Program-made: the position numbers and the translations under genes
Notes under the pieces: generated by a model
What the model saw: the letters and a program-made list of their open reading frames with translations, nothing else
Told to the model about the DNA's origin: nothing
Databases searched by the model: none
Source: Cytophagaceae bacterium ABcell3
GTDB lineage: Bacteria > Bacteroidota > Bacteroidia > Cytophagales > Cytophagaceae
DNA length: 64,000 nucleotides
Assembly (NCBI GenBank): GCA_030913385.1
Contig: CP133159.1
Span: 3,742,584 to 3,806,583 of the forward strand
Reading direction: 5' to 3'
In this document: piece after piece, positions 1 to 9,738 of the stretch
Numbering within the stretch: position 1 is the stretch's first letter
Layout of the letters: the number at the start of each line of letters is the position of its first letter

Positions 1-91
1 CCCCCAACTTATAGTCTTGGATCATGGTACCCATAGCTCCATCCAATACCAATATTCTTTTCTTAAGAATTTCTTCTATATCAAATTTCAT
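1..91 (-). CDS. metH: Methionine synthase MetH, N-terminal fragment (cut by window edge)
   Basis: Only the first 30 codons are present, reading off the left edge of the window. The ATG is the complement of 89-91. The residues ILVLDGAMGTMIQ near the N-terminus are the hallmark opening of the homocysteine-binding barrel of cobalamin-dependent methionine synthase. MetH methylates homocysteine with 5-methyl-THF. A SAM-I riboswitch lies about 100 nt upstream on the same strand, which fits a methionine-biosynthesis gene. In some Bacteroidota metH is split so that this domain is a separate protein (a BHMT-like homocysteine methyltransferase). The fragment cannot distinguish that from full-length MetH. 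Confidence 0.85.
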   Translation of the reverse strand, partial: MKFDIEEILKKRILVLDGAMGTMIQDYKLG

Positions 92-194
92 TAACTGAAT
101 TTTAGGTTAAATCAAGTACAAGTTATTAATCATCAAAAAATATTGATGTGTTCAGGTAAAGAAAACAGGGGAAGGTCAGAAAGGTTAGACATTC

Positions 195-292
195 GTTATC
201 TTTCTTCGGCATTATCCGAAGTGGGAATTAGCACCTTATATGAGGTTGCTAAGATTTCACAGGGCCCAGTCCCTCCATCTTTCCTGATAAGA
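195..292 (-). promoter_or_regulatory. SAM-I (S-box) riboswitch in the metH leader
   Basis: Read on the minus strand from 292, the order matches the S-box aptamer: P1 5' strand CTTATC, the core GATGGAGGGACTGGGCCC, then TGTGAAATCTTAGCAACC, a P3 stem GCAACCT/AGGTGC running into the conserved TGCTAATTCC, a P4 hairpin CTTCGG/CCGAAG, and the P1 3' strand GATAA at about 196-200. It should bind S-adenosylmethionine and reduce metH expression when SAM is plentiful. No strong intrinsic terminator follows P1 in the roughly 100 nt before the metH ATG, so the expression platform is not obvious. A small CATCAA/TTGATG hairpin lies at 131-148. Confidence 0.93.
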
Positions 293-297
293 TGTTG

Positions 298-328
298 CAA
301 AATAAGGTTAATTTAACTTCTTAACCAA
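298..328 (-). promoter_or_regulatory. Candidate Bacteroidota-type promoter for the metH leader
   Basis: On the minus strand TTGG (complement of 325-328) is followed after 19 nt by TTATTTTG (complement of 298-305). This approximates the Bacteroidota TTTG-N19-TAnnTTTG promoter. A start site 5-8 nt downstream would fall at the 5' edge of the SAM-I aptamer, which supports the reading. Confidence 0.45.
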
Positions 329-466
329 GATCTTTATTAAAAAGAAACGTGTATTAGGACTCCTAAATTTATTTTAGATAAATAATTTATGCTTAAAAAT
401 TCCAGAAAATACTTTATTTTTATGCCTTGGTACATAAGAAATTTTCCCTTTTAAAAATTAGGAACT

Positions 467-1402
467 TTGAAATTAGGCGCAGTAGATATTGGTTCAAATG
501 CGATAAGAATCCAAATAACCAAAGTATTAAGGTATAACGAAGTGCTCTCATTTAAAAAACTTGAGTATGTTCGTTTCCCCCTCCGTTTAGGCCATGACGT
601 GTTCAAGTATGGAGAGATAAGTGCAGAGAAAGAGGCGAAGTTTATAAAGCTGATCCAGACATTTAAAAATTTCCTGGAGCTGTACGAAGTAGATGATTTT
701 GTGATATGTGCTACCTCGGCTATGCGCGAAGCCAAAAATGGATCCGATATAGCTTATAAGGTTAGAGAACTTTTAGGTGTCTCCATTGAAATTATAGAAG
801 GCGACCTGGAAGCGGAGCTGATCAACAAAGTACTTTACAATGAGCTTGATGAAAACAAAAGCTATATACACATAGATGTGGGCGGGGGGAGTACTGAGCT
901 CAACATCTATGAAAACAAAAAGAAAATGGCTTCCCGCTCATTTAAAATAGGTTCTGTTCGGCTTCTAAACGGCACTGTAAATCCTGAAGAATGGGACCAC
1001 ATGAAAAACTGGGTAGAACAAAATATCAAAAACCTGCCGAGACCTGTGGTGGCCATAGGTACCGGCGGAAATATCGGTAAGATCTATGACGTGGCCAAAT
1101 TGAACCAGCCCAAAGACAAAAAGCACTTTATATCTCTCGAAAGAATTGGGAAAGTCAAAGATTTCATCTCTTCCTACGACTACGAAGAGCGTATACATGT
1201 TCTCATGTTAAACCCTGACAGGGCAGATGTCATATTGCCAGCCTCTGATATTTACATGAAAGTGATGAAGTGGGCAAAAGCAACGAAAATGTTTGTTCCT
1301 GAAGTAGGTTTAAAAGATGGACTTATGCTTATGCTTTATGAAAAGCACAAAGATAAAGTAGAGGACACCAATTTCGTTACTGTAAATAAATACCAGAAAT
1401 GA
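467..1402 (+). CDS. ppx: Exopolyphosphatase / pppGpp phosphohydrolase (Ppx/GppA family)
   Basis: The 311-residue protein opens with KLGAVDIGSNAIR, the phosphate-1 motif of the ASKHA-fold Ppx/GppA family, and has the second glycine-rich signature IDVGGGSTEL near residue 128. The family hydrolyses terminal phosphates of polyphosphate or pppGpp in the cytoplasm. It is about 310 residues, the short form without the C-terminal HD-like domain of E. coli Ppx. The start is a TTG: an in-frame stop lies at 452-454 and no ATG precedes the DIGSN motif. It leads a four-gene operon; its stop overlaps the heme oxygenase start by 4 bp. ppk1, the polyphosphate-making enzyme, lies convergently downstream of the operon. 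Substrate preference (polyP or pppGpp) cannot be read from sequence. Confidence 0.9.
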   Translation: MKLGAVDIGSNAIRIQITKVLRYNEVLSFKKLEYVRFPLRLGHDVFKYGEISAEKEAKFIKLIQTFKNFLELYEVDDFVICATSAMREAKNGSDIAYKVRELLGVSIEIIEGDLEAELINKVLYNELDENKSYIHIDVGGGSTELNIYENKKKMASRSFKIGSVRLLNGTVNPEEWDHMKNWVEQNIKNLPRPVVAIGTGGNIGKIYDVAKLNQPKDKKHFISLERIGKVKDFISSYDYEERIHVLMLNPDRADVILPASDIYMKVMKWAKATKMFVPEVGLKDGLMLMLYEKHKDKVEDTNFVTVNKYQK

Positions 1403-1968
1403 TCTTAGAAAGACTAAAAAAAGAAACAGCCGAAAACCACCGATTGGTAGAAGAAAGCGGTTTAATGTCGCCAGTAACAAGTGATGATTTTACACAGGAA
1501 CAATATGTTCATATTCTAAAAAAGTTTTACGGTTACTTTAACCCACTCGAAAAACAGGTTGAAAGCCACCACGCCATTCTGGACAAATACCTACCAGACC
1601 TTTCTCAAAGAAGAAAAACCGACCTCATTTTAAAAGATCTAGAAACCTTATCTACACCTGAAAACCCAATACTTTGCGAAAAACTTCCTCCTGTAGAAAA
1701 TCTAAATCAAGCATTCGGTTGTTTATATGTTATGGAAGGCTCTACGTTGGGGGGAACGGTAATTTCTAAAAACATCAACAAAACCCTAGGGTTGACCAAT
1801 GAACGTGGATGTTCTTTTTTCCACGGTTACGGTTCACAAACAGGAAGCAAGTGGAAAGCCTTTAGAGAAGCATTAACTTCTTATTGCGATAATGGAGGTA
1901 ATGAAGATGAAATAGTTAATAGTGCAAACGAAACATTTAACAAATTCAGAGACTGGATAACTTTATGA
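1399..1968 (+). CDS. Biliverdin-producing heme oxygenase (BphO-like)
   Basis: The 189-residue protein matches the bacterial heme oxygenase family: an N-terminal helix with the putative proximal heme ligand His14 (in ENHRLVEE) and the distal-helix signature YVMEGSTLGG around residues 110-120. It would open heme to biliverdin, CO and iron. It is translationally coupled on both sides, ATGA overlap with ppx upstream and with the phytochrome-type kinase downstream. That is the classic bphO-bphP arrangement, so its biliverdin is probably meant for the next gene. Iron scavenging from heme is the alternative role, but the partner genes argue against it. Confidence 0.87.
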   Translation: MILERLKKETAENHRLVEESGLMSPVTSDDFTQEQYVHILKKFYGYFNPLEKQVESHHAILDKYLPDLSQRRKTDLILKDLETLSTPENPILCEKLPPVENLNQAFGCLYVMEGSTLGGTVISKNINKTLGLTNERGCSFFHGYGSQTGSKWKAFREALTSYCDNGGNEDEIVNSANETFNKFRDWITL

Positions 1969-3920
1969 ATGGAAACAAAGAGTCGGCGTCGGAGAACTGT
2001 GTCAGAATAAACCCCACACCGGCTGATCACTTACAACCTTACGGTATTTTTATTTTAGCAGATGCTGATTCGCTCACCATTGTAAAGTCTTCATCACCTC
2101 TAATACCTCAACATACAGTGATTTTGCCCGAAGCTATTTCACTGCTAGGTATTACAGACACAAATCTTTTTTTTAAGTCTTTAAAAGAAGGTATTCCCAA
2201 AGAGACTGTCATTTTCATTGAGGGTGCAAAAGAGCCTTATTTGGGAAAGTTCCTGTTACAAGGAAAATACATATATCTAGAACTTGAAACAGAAACAGCC
2301 CCTTACGAAAGCAGCTTTTTGCACTCCAACGAAGCATTGTCCGGTCTTACAAAAATTACAGCCGTCGGAGACCTGCTGACATATATAGCGGAAACAGTCA
2401 AAGAATTGTCCGGTTATGGATCTGTGAGAATTTTAAAGTTTTATTCAGAAAAGCATAGTGCCATAGTAGCAGAAGATATCGAAAAAGAAAGTCCCTCCTA
2501 TTTAGGTGCCGAATTTAACACACCAACTCCAGCACCTGCTATTGAATTCCTAAAAAAAAACCTTTGGTACTATATTCCTGATATAAACTATAAGCCTACG
2601 CCCATTCGTCTGCCAAAAGATGCAGACAAATCTCTCATTTCATTTAGAGGCTTTTCAGAGGAAAACATTAGTCAGTTAAAAGCGACACAGACCGCTTCAT
2701 TCTTTTGCATCCCTCTTCTTTCTGAAAATAAACTATGGGGTTTAGTTTCTTGTAGCAGTTCTGATCAAAGAGCTATTCCCAGAAAACACCGAGAAATACT
2801 AAGGCTCTTCACAGGAATGGCTGCTGCATTTTTATTTAATAAAGAAAAGCTGCAAGAATCGATCATTTCTGAAAAAGAAAACTATCAGTTATCCATCATT
2901 GCGCGAAAAACAGCAAGTCCGGTGTTCACTGTCAACAGCAATTGCACAGTTGACTACGCCAATCCAGCGTTTGCACATTTCACCAAATTCCCATTCACCA
3001 AAGTTATTGGCAAAAAACTATATGAGCTATTCCCTTCTATTCCTGAGTTCCAAGAACTTTCCAAGTTAATCGAAACAAAAAAGACTGGTACGAAATCATT
3101 TTCTAAAGAAGTTGTACTCTATAAAACATCTAAGGAAGTGTATTACAACTTCCACTTTACCCCAGTAGTAAATTTAAAAAAGCAACTGGAAAAAGTAATT
3201 GGTATCGGTTTGGACATTACCCCGGTCAAGGAGTACGCAAAAAAACTAGAAGAGAAAAATGATGACTTAGATAGATTTGCATCTATTGTTTCTCACGATC
3301 TAAAAGCGCCATTGAGAACCATGGAAGGTGTATTCTCCCTTATTGAAGATGATCTAAAAAGCAAAGGTGGAAGCAATATTCTGTTGCAGACCGAAATGAT
3401 AAAAAAGTCAATTAGCAGAATGAATGAAATGATCAGCGGCATACTTACCTATGCCCAATCATCAAAAGACTTGCCCATTGAGCGACTAAATATCAACCAA
3501 CTGGTAGAAGAAATTTTAGAAGCGATAAAACCACCTCAACACATAGAAATTGTAAAAGAAATTTATACAGAAACCATATCTATTGAAAAAATACTACTGC
3601 AACAAGTGCTTCAGAACTTAATAAGCAATGCAGTAAAGTATCACGACAAAGAAACAGATGGATTCATAAAAATTAAATCAGAGAAGCCTGATAAAAAACA
3701 CATCTTTCAAATTAGCGACAATGGTCCAGGTATTCCCCAAAAATTCCAGAAAAGAATTTTCGATATATTTCAAACAGTACCCGGAAGACAGGCTGCAGAC
3801 AGTACCGGAATAGGTTTGGCAATTGTAAAAAAAATCATTGAAAGTAAAGGAGGGGCCATTGACCTACAGTCAGAAGATGGCCAAGGAACAACATTTACAA
3901 TTACCCTTCCAGAAAAGTAA
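1965..3920 (+). CDS. PHY-less, degenerate bacteriophytochrome-type sensor histidine kinase
   Basis: The 651-residue protein has no membrane segment. The N-terminus keeps the bacteriophytochrome pattern ENC...I.P...LQPYG with Cys12 where biliverdin is usually attached, then a PAS domain (about 15-115) and a GAF domain (about 135-300). In the GAF domain the conserved D-I-P motif is replaced by NTPTPA near residue 185, and the LWGL.ACHH segment reads LWGLVSCSSS near 257-265, so a key pocket His is Ser. Instead of a PHY domain a second PAS follows (about 310-425), then a HisKA domain with phospho-acceptor His444 (SHDLKAP) and a HATPase with NAVKYHD, DNGPGIP and GIGLAIVKK. It overlaps the heme oxygenase gene by 4 bp. 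It may be a biliverdin or redox sensor rather than a photoswitch. No response regulator lies nearby. Confidence 0.82.
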   Translation: MNGNKESASENCVRINPTPADHLQPYGIFILADADSLTIVKSSSPLIPQHTVILPEAISLLGITDTNLFFKSLKEGIPKETVIFIEGAKEPYLGKFLLQGKYIYLELETETAPYESSFLHSNEALSGLTKITAVGDLLTYIAETVKELSGYGSVRILKFYSEKHSAIVAEDIEKESPSYLGAEFNTPTPAPAIEFLKKNLWYYIPDINYKPTPIRLPKDADKSLISFRGFSEENISQLKATQTASFFCIPLLSENKLWGLVSCSSSDQRAIPRKHREILRLFTGMAAAFLFNKEKLQESIISEKENYQLSIIARKTASPVFTVNSNCTVDYANPAFAHFTKFPFTKVIGKKLYELFPSIPEFQELSKLIETKKTGTKSFSKEVVLYKTSKEVYYNFHFTPVVNLKKQLEKVIGIGLDITPVKEYAKKLEEKNDDLDRFASIVSHDLKAPLRTMEGVFSLIEDDLKSKGGSNILLQTEMIKKSISRMNEMISGILTYAQSSKDLPIERLNINQLVEEILEAIKPPQHIEIVKEIYTETISIEKILLQQVLQNLISNAVKYHDKETDGFIKIKSEKPDKKHIFQISDNGPGIPQKFQKRIFDIFQTVPGRQAADSTGIGLAIVKKIIESKGGAIDLQSEDGQGTTFTITLPEK

Positions 3921-3925
3921 TTACT

Positions 3926-4894
3926 ATGTACCTATCTAACCCAGAACTTCCTTTTGTTTTGAAAGGCTATAAAGGAAACACTTATAAGAAAGGTAGATTT
4001 GTTAACGACTCGGGGACTTTTCCTCCTTCCCTTTTTCAAGTTCTAAAATGGAAGTTGAGCAAAAATCCCCAGCAAGCAGAAAAGGAACGGGATACTTTTA
4101 AACCAGACATCATTACTGGAACTGATTTTGTTAGTGAAACAAGAGACCACATCGCATGGCTTGGCCATGCCTCTTTTTACATCAGGTTTAACGGCAAAGT
4201 TTTTATAACAGACCCTTGTTTCTATGACCTTCCGCTTATTAAGAGAAACCAACACTTGCCATGCCCTGCCAAAGACATTGACAATGTAGACTATTTGCTG
4301 CTATCCCACGCCCACAGAGACCATTTTGACCGAAAATCTTATGAAGAAATAGTTAAGTCAAACCCCAACCTAAAAGCACTTATACCTTTAAAAGCTGCTA
4401 GTTTGTTAAAAGATAGGATTCATTATCAAGAAGCAGGGTGGTATCAAAAATTTAGCATATGCAAAGAAGTAGAAGTGATATTTCTGCCTGCAAACCATTG
4501 GAGCAAAAGAGGCTTATTAGACCTTAACAACATGCTGTGGGGAAGCTTTTTGTTAAAATCTGGCGACAAAACTATCTATTTTGCAGGAGACACCTCTACA
4601 AGCAAGCACTTCAAAACCATTGCGGAAATATTTGGTCCAATAGATTACTGCCTCATGCCTATAGGTGCCTACAAGCCCAGTTCATTAATGCAACCATCCC
4701 ATTTATCCCCGACAGAAGCTATTAGCGCTTTCAATGACTTACGCGGAAACACTTTTATACCTATGCACTATGGAACGTATGACCTTTCAGATGAACCAAT
4801 GGGAGAACCTGTACGGACTATTTATGAAAACAAAAACAAAATAAATGGTGATTTGAAAATACCGAAAATTGGCGAGGTCTTACCTATAAGTTAG
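3926..4894 (+). CDS. Metallo-beta-lactamase-fold hydrolase (NAPE-PLD/UlaG-like)
   Basis: The 322-residue cytoplasmic protein carries the HxHxDH metal motif as SHAHRDHFD near residue 127, a further NHWSKRG segment, FAGDTS with a metal-bridging Asp, and a late MHYGTYDL His. The long insertion around the first motif and the sequence LGHASFYIRFNGKVFITDP match the N-acylphosphatidylethanolamine phospholipase D/YfcE-like branch of the fold. It begins 5 nt after the phytochrome-type kinase stop and closes the operon. The true substrate is unknown; a phosphodiester or lipid is the family expectation. Confidence 0.82.
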   Translation: MYLSNPELPFVLKGYKGNTYKKGRFVNDSGTFPPSLFQVLKWKLSKNPQQAEKERDTFKPDIITGTDFVSETRDHIAWLGHASFYIRFNGKVFITDPCFYDLPLIKRNQHLPCPAKDIDNVDYLLLSHAHRDHFDRKSYEEIVKSNPNLKALIPLKAASLLKDRIHYQEAGWYQKFSICKEVEVIFLPANHWSKRGLLDLNNMLWGSFLLKSGDKTIYFAGDTSTSKHFKTIAEIFGPIDYCLMPIGAYKPSSLMQPSHLSPTEAISAFNDLRGNTFIPMHYGTYDLSDEPMGEPVRTIYENKNKINGDLKIPKIGEVLPIS

Positions 4895-4943
4895 GATCGT
4901 TTGCTGATGTCATATCCAAAGCCACCCCTATATTGCTCCCAAA

Positions 4944-7133
4944 TCAGAAGAGTTTGGCATTTTGCACTATGTCTATAGTAACATTGTAAAACTCTTCGTG
5001 AATGTTAAATGGCGTTTCCCCTTCTTTTAGTTCAGGTTTGGTGTAACTTCCATCCTCCTGAAGGTAATATGAGTTTACATTATCTTTCAAGTTATACACC
5101 AAAATATTAATAGCCTGTTTTTTGAGCAAAGTATCCACTATTAAGAACAAACTTTCAATCCTTCTTTCGAAACTTCTGACCATCATATCTGCGCTACCTC
5201 CGTACACCTTCGGGTCACCATTATTGTGAAAATAAAACAGCCTTGTATGCTCCAAATAGTTCCCTACAATAGACTTAACCAAGATATTCTCACTCACACC
5301 TTCTCTTCCAGGCCTAAGGCAACACATACCTCTTACAATGAGCTTAATAGGAACACCTGCATTAGAAGCACGATATAAAGCATCTATAACTTCTGTATCC
5401 TGTAAAGAATTAATTTTAATTACGATACCAGAAGGGAGCCCTTTAGCAGCATTAGAAGCTTCTTTGTCCATCAGTTCTATCAACTGTTGACGCATATCTC
5501 CTGGTGCAGTAATCAAGTTTTGGTAAACGCTTGGCAATGAGTGGCCGGTAATTACATTAAAGAAATCATTGACATCATGGGCGTACACCTCGTTAGTAGA
5601 GAGCAGCCCCAAGTCTGTGTAAAGTTTAGCAGTTTCCTCATTGTAATTACCACTGGACATATGCACATACCTGCGCACTTTATCGTCTTCTTTACGTACC
5701 ACCAAAAGAAGCTTGGTATGAGTTTTTAAATTACCTATACCGTAAATAACAAAACAACCTGCCTTTTGAAGCCTTTGGGCTTCTTTGATATTATTTTCTT
5801 CGTCAAAACGTGCTTTTACTTCAAATAAAACAGAAACGTGCTTACCGTTTTCAGCAGCTTTGAGCAGTGCATTAGAAACCCGAGAATCTTTAGCAAGCCT
5901 ATAAATGGTAATTTTAATAGCCAACACATGCGGATCCTCTGCTGATTTCTCTAACAGCTCTATCAAAGGCTGCATGTTGTTATAAGGATGGTGCATCAAC
6001 ACATCCTGATGTTTCAAGTATTCAAAAATATCAGAAGAATCCGGGCTTTTATAACTTAAAGGCGGTACAGGAGATGGTGGCGACGGTATTTCTCCCCTAA
6101 ATTCAGGATGTTTCACTATTTGCCATAGTCCCGTATAATCTATAATACCAGAGCTATTGATGATATTGTAGTCGTCTATATCCCAACGCTCCCGAAGGAC
6201 TTTCATCATCCAAGGGGAATATCCCTCTTCAATTTCAATTTTCACAACCCTTCCAGTCCTTCTTGACTTGAGCTTCCGCTTTATTTCATCAATAAAACGG
6301 GCTTCCATATCATCACTTTCATCCAAAGAAAAATCCCCGTTTCTTGTAATACGGAAAAGGTTGACAGAAATGATCTCTACATTCTTATACAGGCTATCGA
6401 TTTTCCAACGAATGACATCTTCAATCGGAACGAAAATTATAACCCCATCCCTTTCAATCTCATAAAATCGTGGCAGGTTTTGAGGTATCTGTACAAACGA
6501 AAGCCTTTTAAAGTCCTTGGTTGCATCAGGGCTTTTGGTTACCACCCCAAAGATCAATAGCTTATTCATCAAAATAGGAAATGAATGATAGCTATCATAA
6601 ACCATAGGTGTTAACATGGGGAAAATAATATTTTTAAAATACCCCAAGACCTTGTCCTTTTCCTCAGGAAAAAGAGAATCTATATTTGAAATAACAAAAC
6701 CATTGTCCTCAAACTGAGGGAGCAGTTTGTTTAGAAAAATTTCCCGTTGACTTTTATAGAAGTTTTGAACTTCAGAAAGTAGTTTTTTTCTAAAAGGTCC
6801 TTCTTTCAGACCAGAATAGTCAAACCTTTCTTTTCCATAATCGATATAATTATACAAACTGCCTACACGAATTTCAAAAAACTCATCTAGGTTAGAAGCC
6901 GTAATGGCAAGAAATTTTAACCGCTCAAAAACAGTTCTATTAGGCAGCCGCACCTGATCAAGTACCCGCTCGTTAAACTTAATCCAACTCAGGTCTCGGC
7001 TTATATAGTTACTGGTATTTATGGTTGTCTTTGGCTGAAATAGCATAGACAGTTTATTTTTTATACGTCTGGTAAAATTAAAAAAGGGCTCAAATATCCT
7101 GAACCCTAAATTATTTATGTAAAAGTTTGCCAA
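4944..7133 (-). CDS. ppk1: Polyphosphate kinase 1
   Basis: This protein makes inorganic polyphosphate from ATP. It has the N-terminal Ppk1 motif YISRDLSWIKFNERVLDQ, the PLD-like catalytic segments with KTHTKLLL (phospho-histidine) and YVHMSSGNYN, and the C-terminal FHNNGDPKVYGGSADMM. Length, about 700-729 residues, is typical. The longest start is a TTG at 7133 preceded by AGGAG at good distance; an ATG at 7046 gives 700 residues and starts closer to the conserved region, so the start is uncertain. It converges with the ppx-bphO operon (49 bp between stops). gyrB lies 72 bp upstream on the same strand. Confidence 0.95.
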   Translation of the reverse strand: MANFYINNLGFRIFEPFFNFTRRIKNKLSMLFQPKTTINTSNYISRDLSWIKFNERVLDQVRLPNRTVFERLKFLAITASNLDEFFEIRVGSLYNYIDYGKERFDYSGLKEGPFRKKLLSEVQNFYKSQREIFLNKLLPQFEDNGFVISNIDSLFPEEKDKVLGYFKNIIFPMLTPMVYDSYHSFPILMNKLLIFGVVTKSPDATKDFKRLSFVQIPQNLPRFYEIERDGVIIFVPIEDVIRWKIDSLYKNVEIISVNLFRITRNGDFSLDESDDMEARFIDEIKRKLKSRRTGRVVKIEIEEGYSPWMMKVLRERWDIDDYNIINSSGIIDYTGLWQIVKHPEFRGEIPSPPSPVPPLSYKSPDSSDIFEYLKHQDVLMHHPYNNMQPLIELLEKSAEDPHVLAIKITIYRLAKDSRVSNALLKAAENGKHVSVLFEVKARFDEENNIKEAQRLQKAGCFVIYGIGNLKTHTKLLLVVRKEDDKVRRYVHMSSGNYNEETAKLYTDLGLLSTNEVYAHDVNDFFNVITGHSLPSVYQNLITAPGDMRQQLIELMDKEASNAAKGLPSGIVIKINSLQDTEVIDALYRASNAGVPIKLIVRGMCCLRPGREGVSENILVKSIVGNYLEHTRLFYFHNNGDPKVYGGSADMMVRSFERRIESLFLIVDTLLKKQAINILVYNLKDNVNSYYLQEDGSYTKPELKEGETPFNIHEEFYNVTIDIVQNAKLF

Positions 7134-7205
7134 AAGAAACTCCTTTTGTAAAATGGTAAAAGTATCATCACCAGATAATAAGATATAAGGGTAAGTTATC
7201 CACCC

Positions 7206-9161
<1,956 letters not shown>

Positions 9162-9273
9162 CTATTAAAAATTTATTTTATTCACAATATGTAAAATTAA
9201 AATTTTCCAGCAAAAAATTCATTTTTTATACCGAAATAATTCATATTGTTTAGAGAAAAAGTTACAAAGTGTG

Positions 9274-9633
9274 CTAGTAATTGCCTACTGCCAACATAAC
9301 AAGGGTACACCCTATTACCGTTTCTATATTTTTTTCCTTTGCAAGTCTAATAAGAGCATCGTTTTCAGTCCCAGGATTAAAAATAATCCTTTTAGGACCT
9401 AAATTGATAATGTAGTCAAAAAGAGGTTCAAGGTTTCTAGTACCTACATAGAGGGTCACAGTGTCGACACCTTCGACCTGAGGATAATCATTTTGAATAA
9501 CTTTTCCGGCCACTTCCCCTTTTTTCATCCCTACAGGAACGATTTCATGTCCATAGTCTGTAAGCATGTTTGCTGCTTTGTAAGCAAAACGAGTAGCGTC
9601 TGGGGTAGCGCCAAGTACTAAAGTTTTTTTCAT
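9274..9633 (-). CDS. CoA-binding domain protein (CoA_binding_2)
   Basis: The 119-residue single-domain protein has a Rossmann-like N-terminus (KKTLVLGATPDATRFAYKA), a central GEVAGKVIQ segment and a C-terminal ETVIGCTLVML. These match the small YccU-like CoA-binding family related to succinyl-CoA synthetase alpha. Ligand and role are not established for stand-alone members. It lies 118 bp upstream of gyrB on the same strand with no obvious terminator between. Confidence 0.8.
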   Translation of the reverse strand: MKKTLVLGATPDATRFAYKAANMLTDYGHEIVPVGMKKGEVAGKVIQNDYPQVEGVDTVTLYVGTRNLEPLFDYIINLGPKRIIFNPGTENDALIRLAKEKNIETVIGCTLVMLAVGNY

Positions 9634-9690
9634 TATTATAATTAGGTTTTTACTCTCTAGTCATAACAAAAAAAAGCAAAAAATAATTTA

Positions 9691-9716
9691 AGGCCTGTTG
9701 AAAAAGTCACAGGCAT
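9691..9716 (+). repeat. Solo left end of the hairpin MITE-like element
   Basis: The bases GGCCTGTTGAAAAAGTCACA match the left terminus of the elements at 20855 and 34545 with a single difference (T for C in CTGCTG). Similarity stops soon after; no right end, internal hairpin or target duplication is present. It is best read as a decayed or truncated end of an insertion, in the spacer between the CoA-binding gene and the FAD dehydrogenase. Confidence 0.6.
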
Positions 9717-9738
9717 ACCACACGCACAGTTCTATTAT

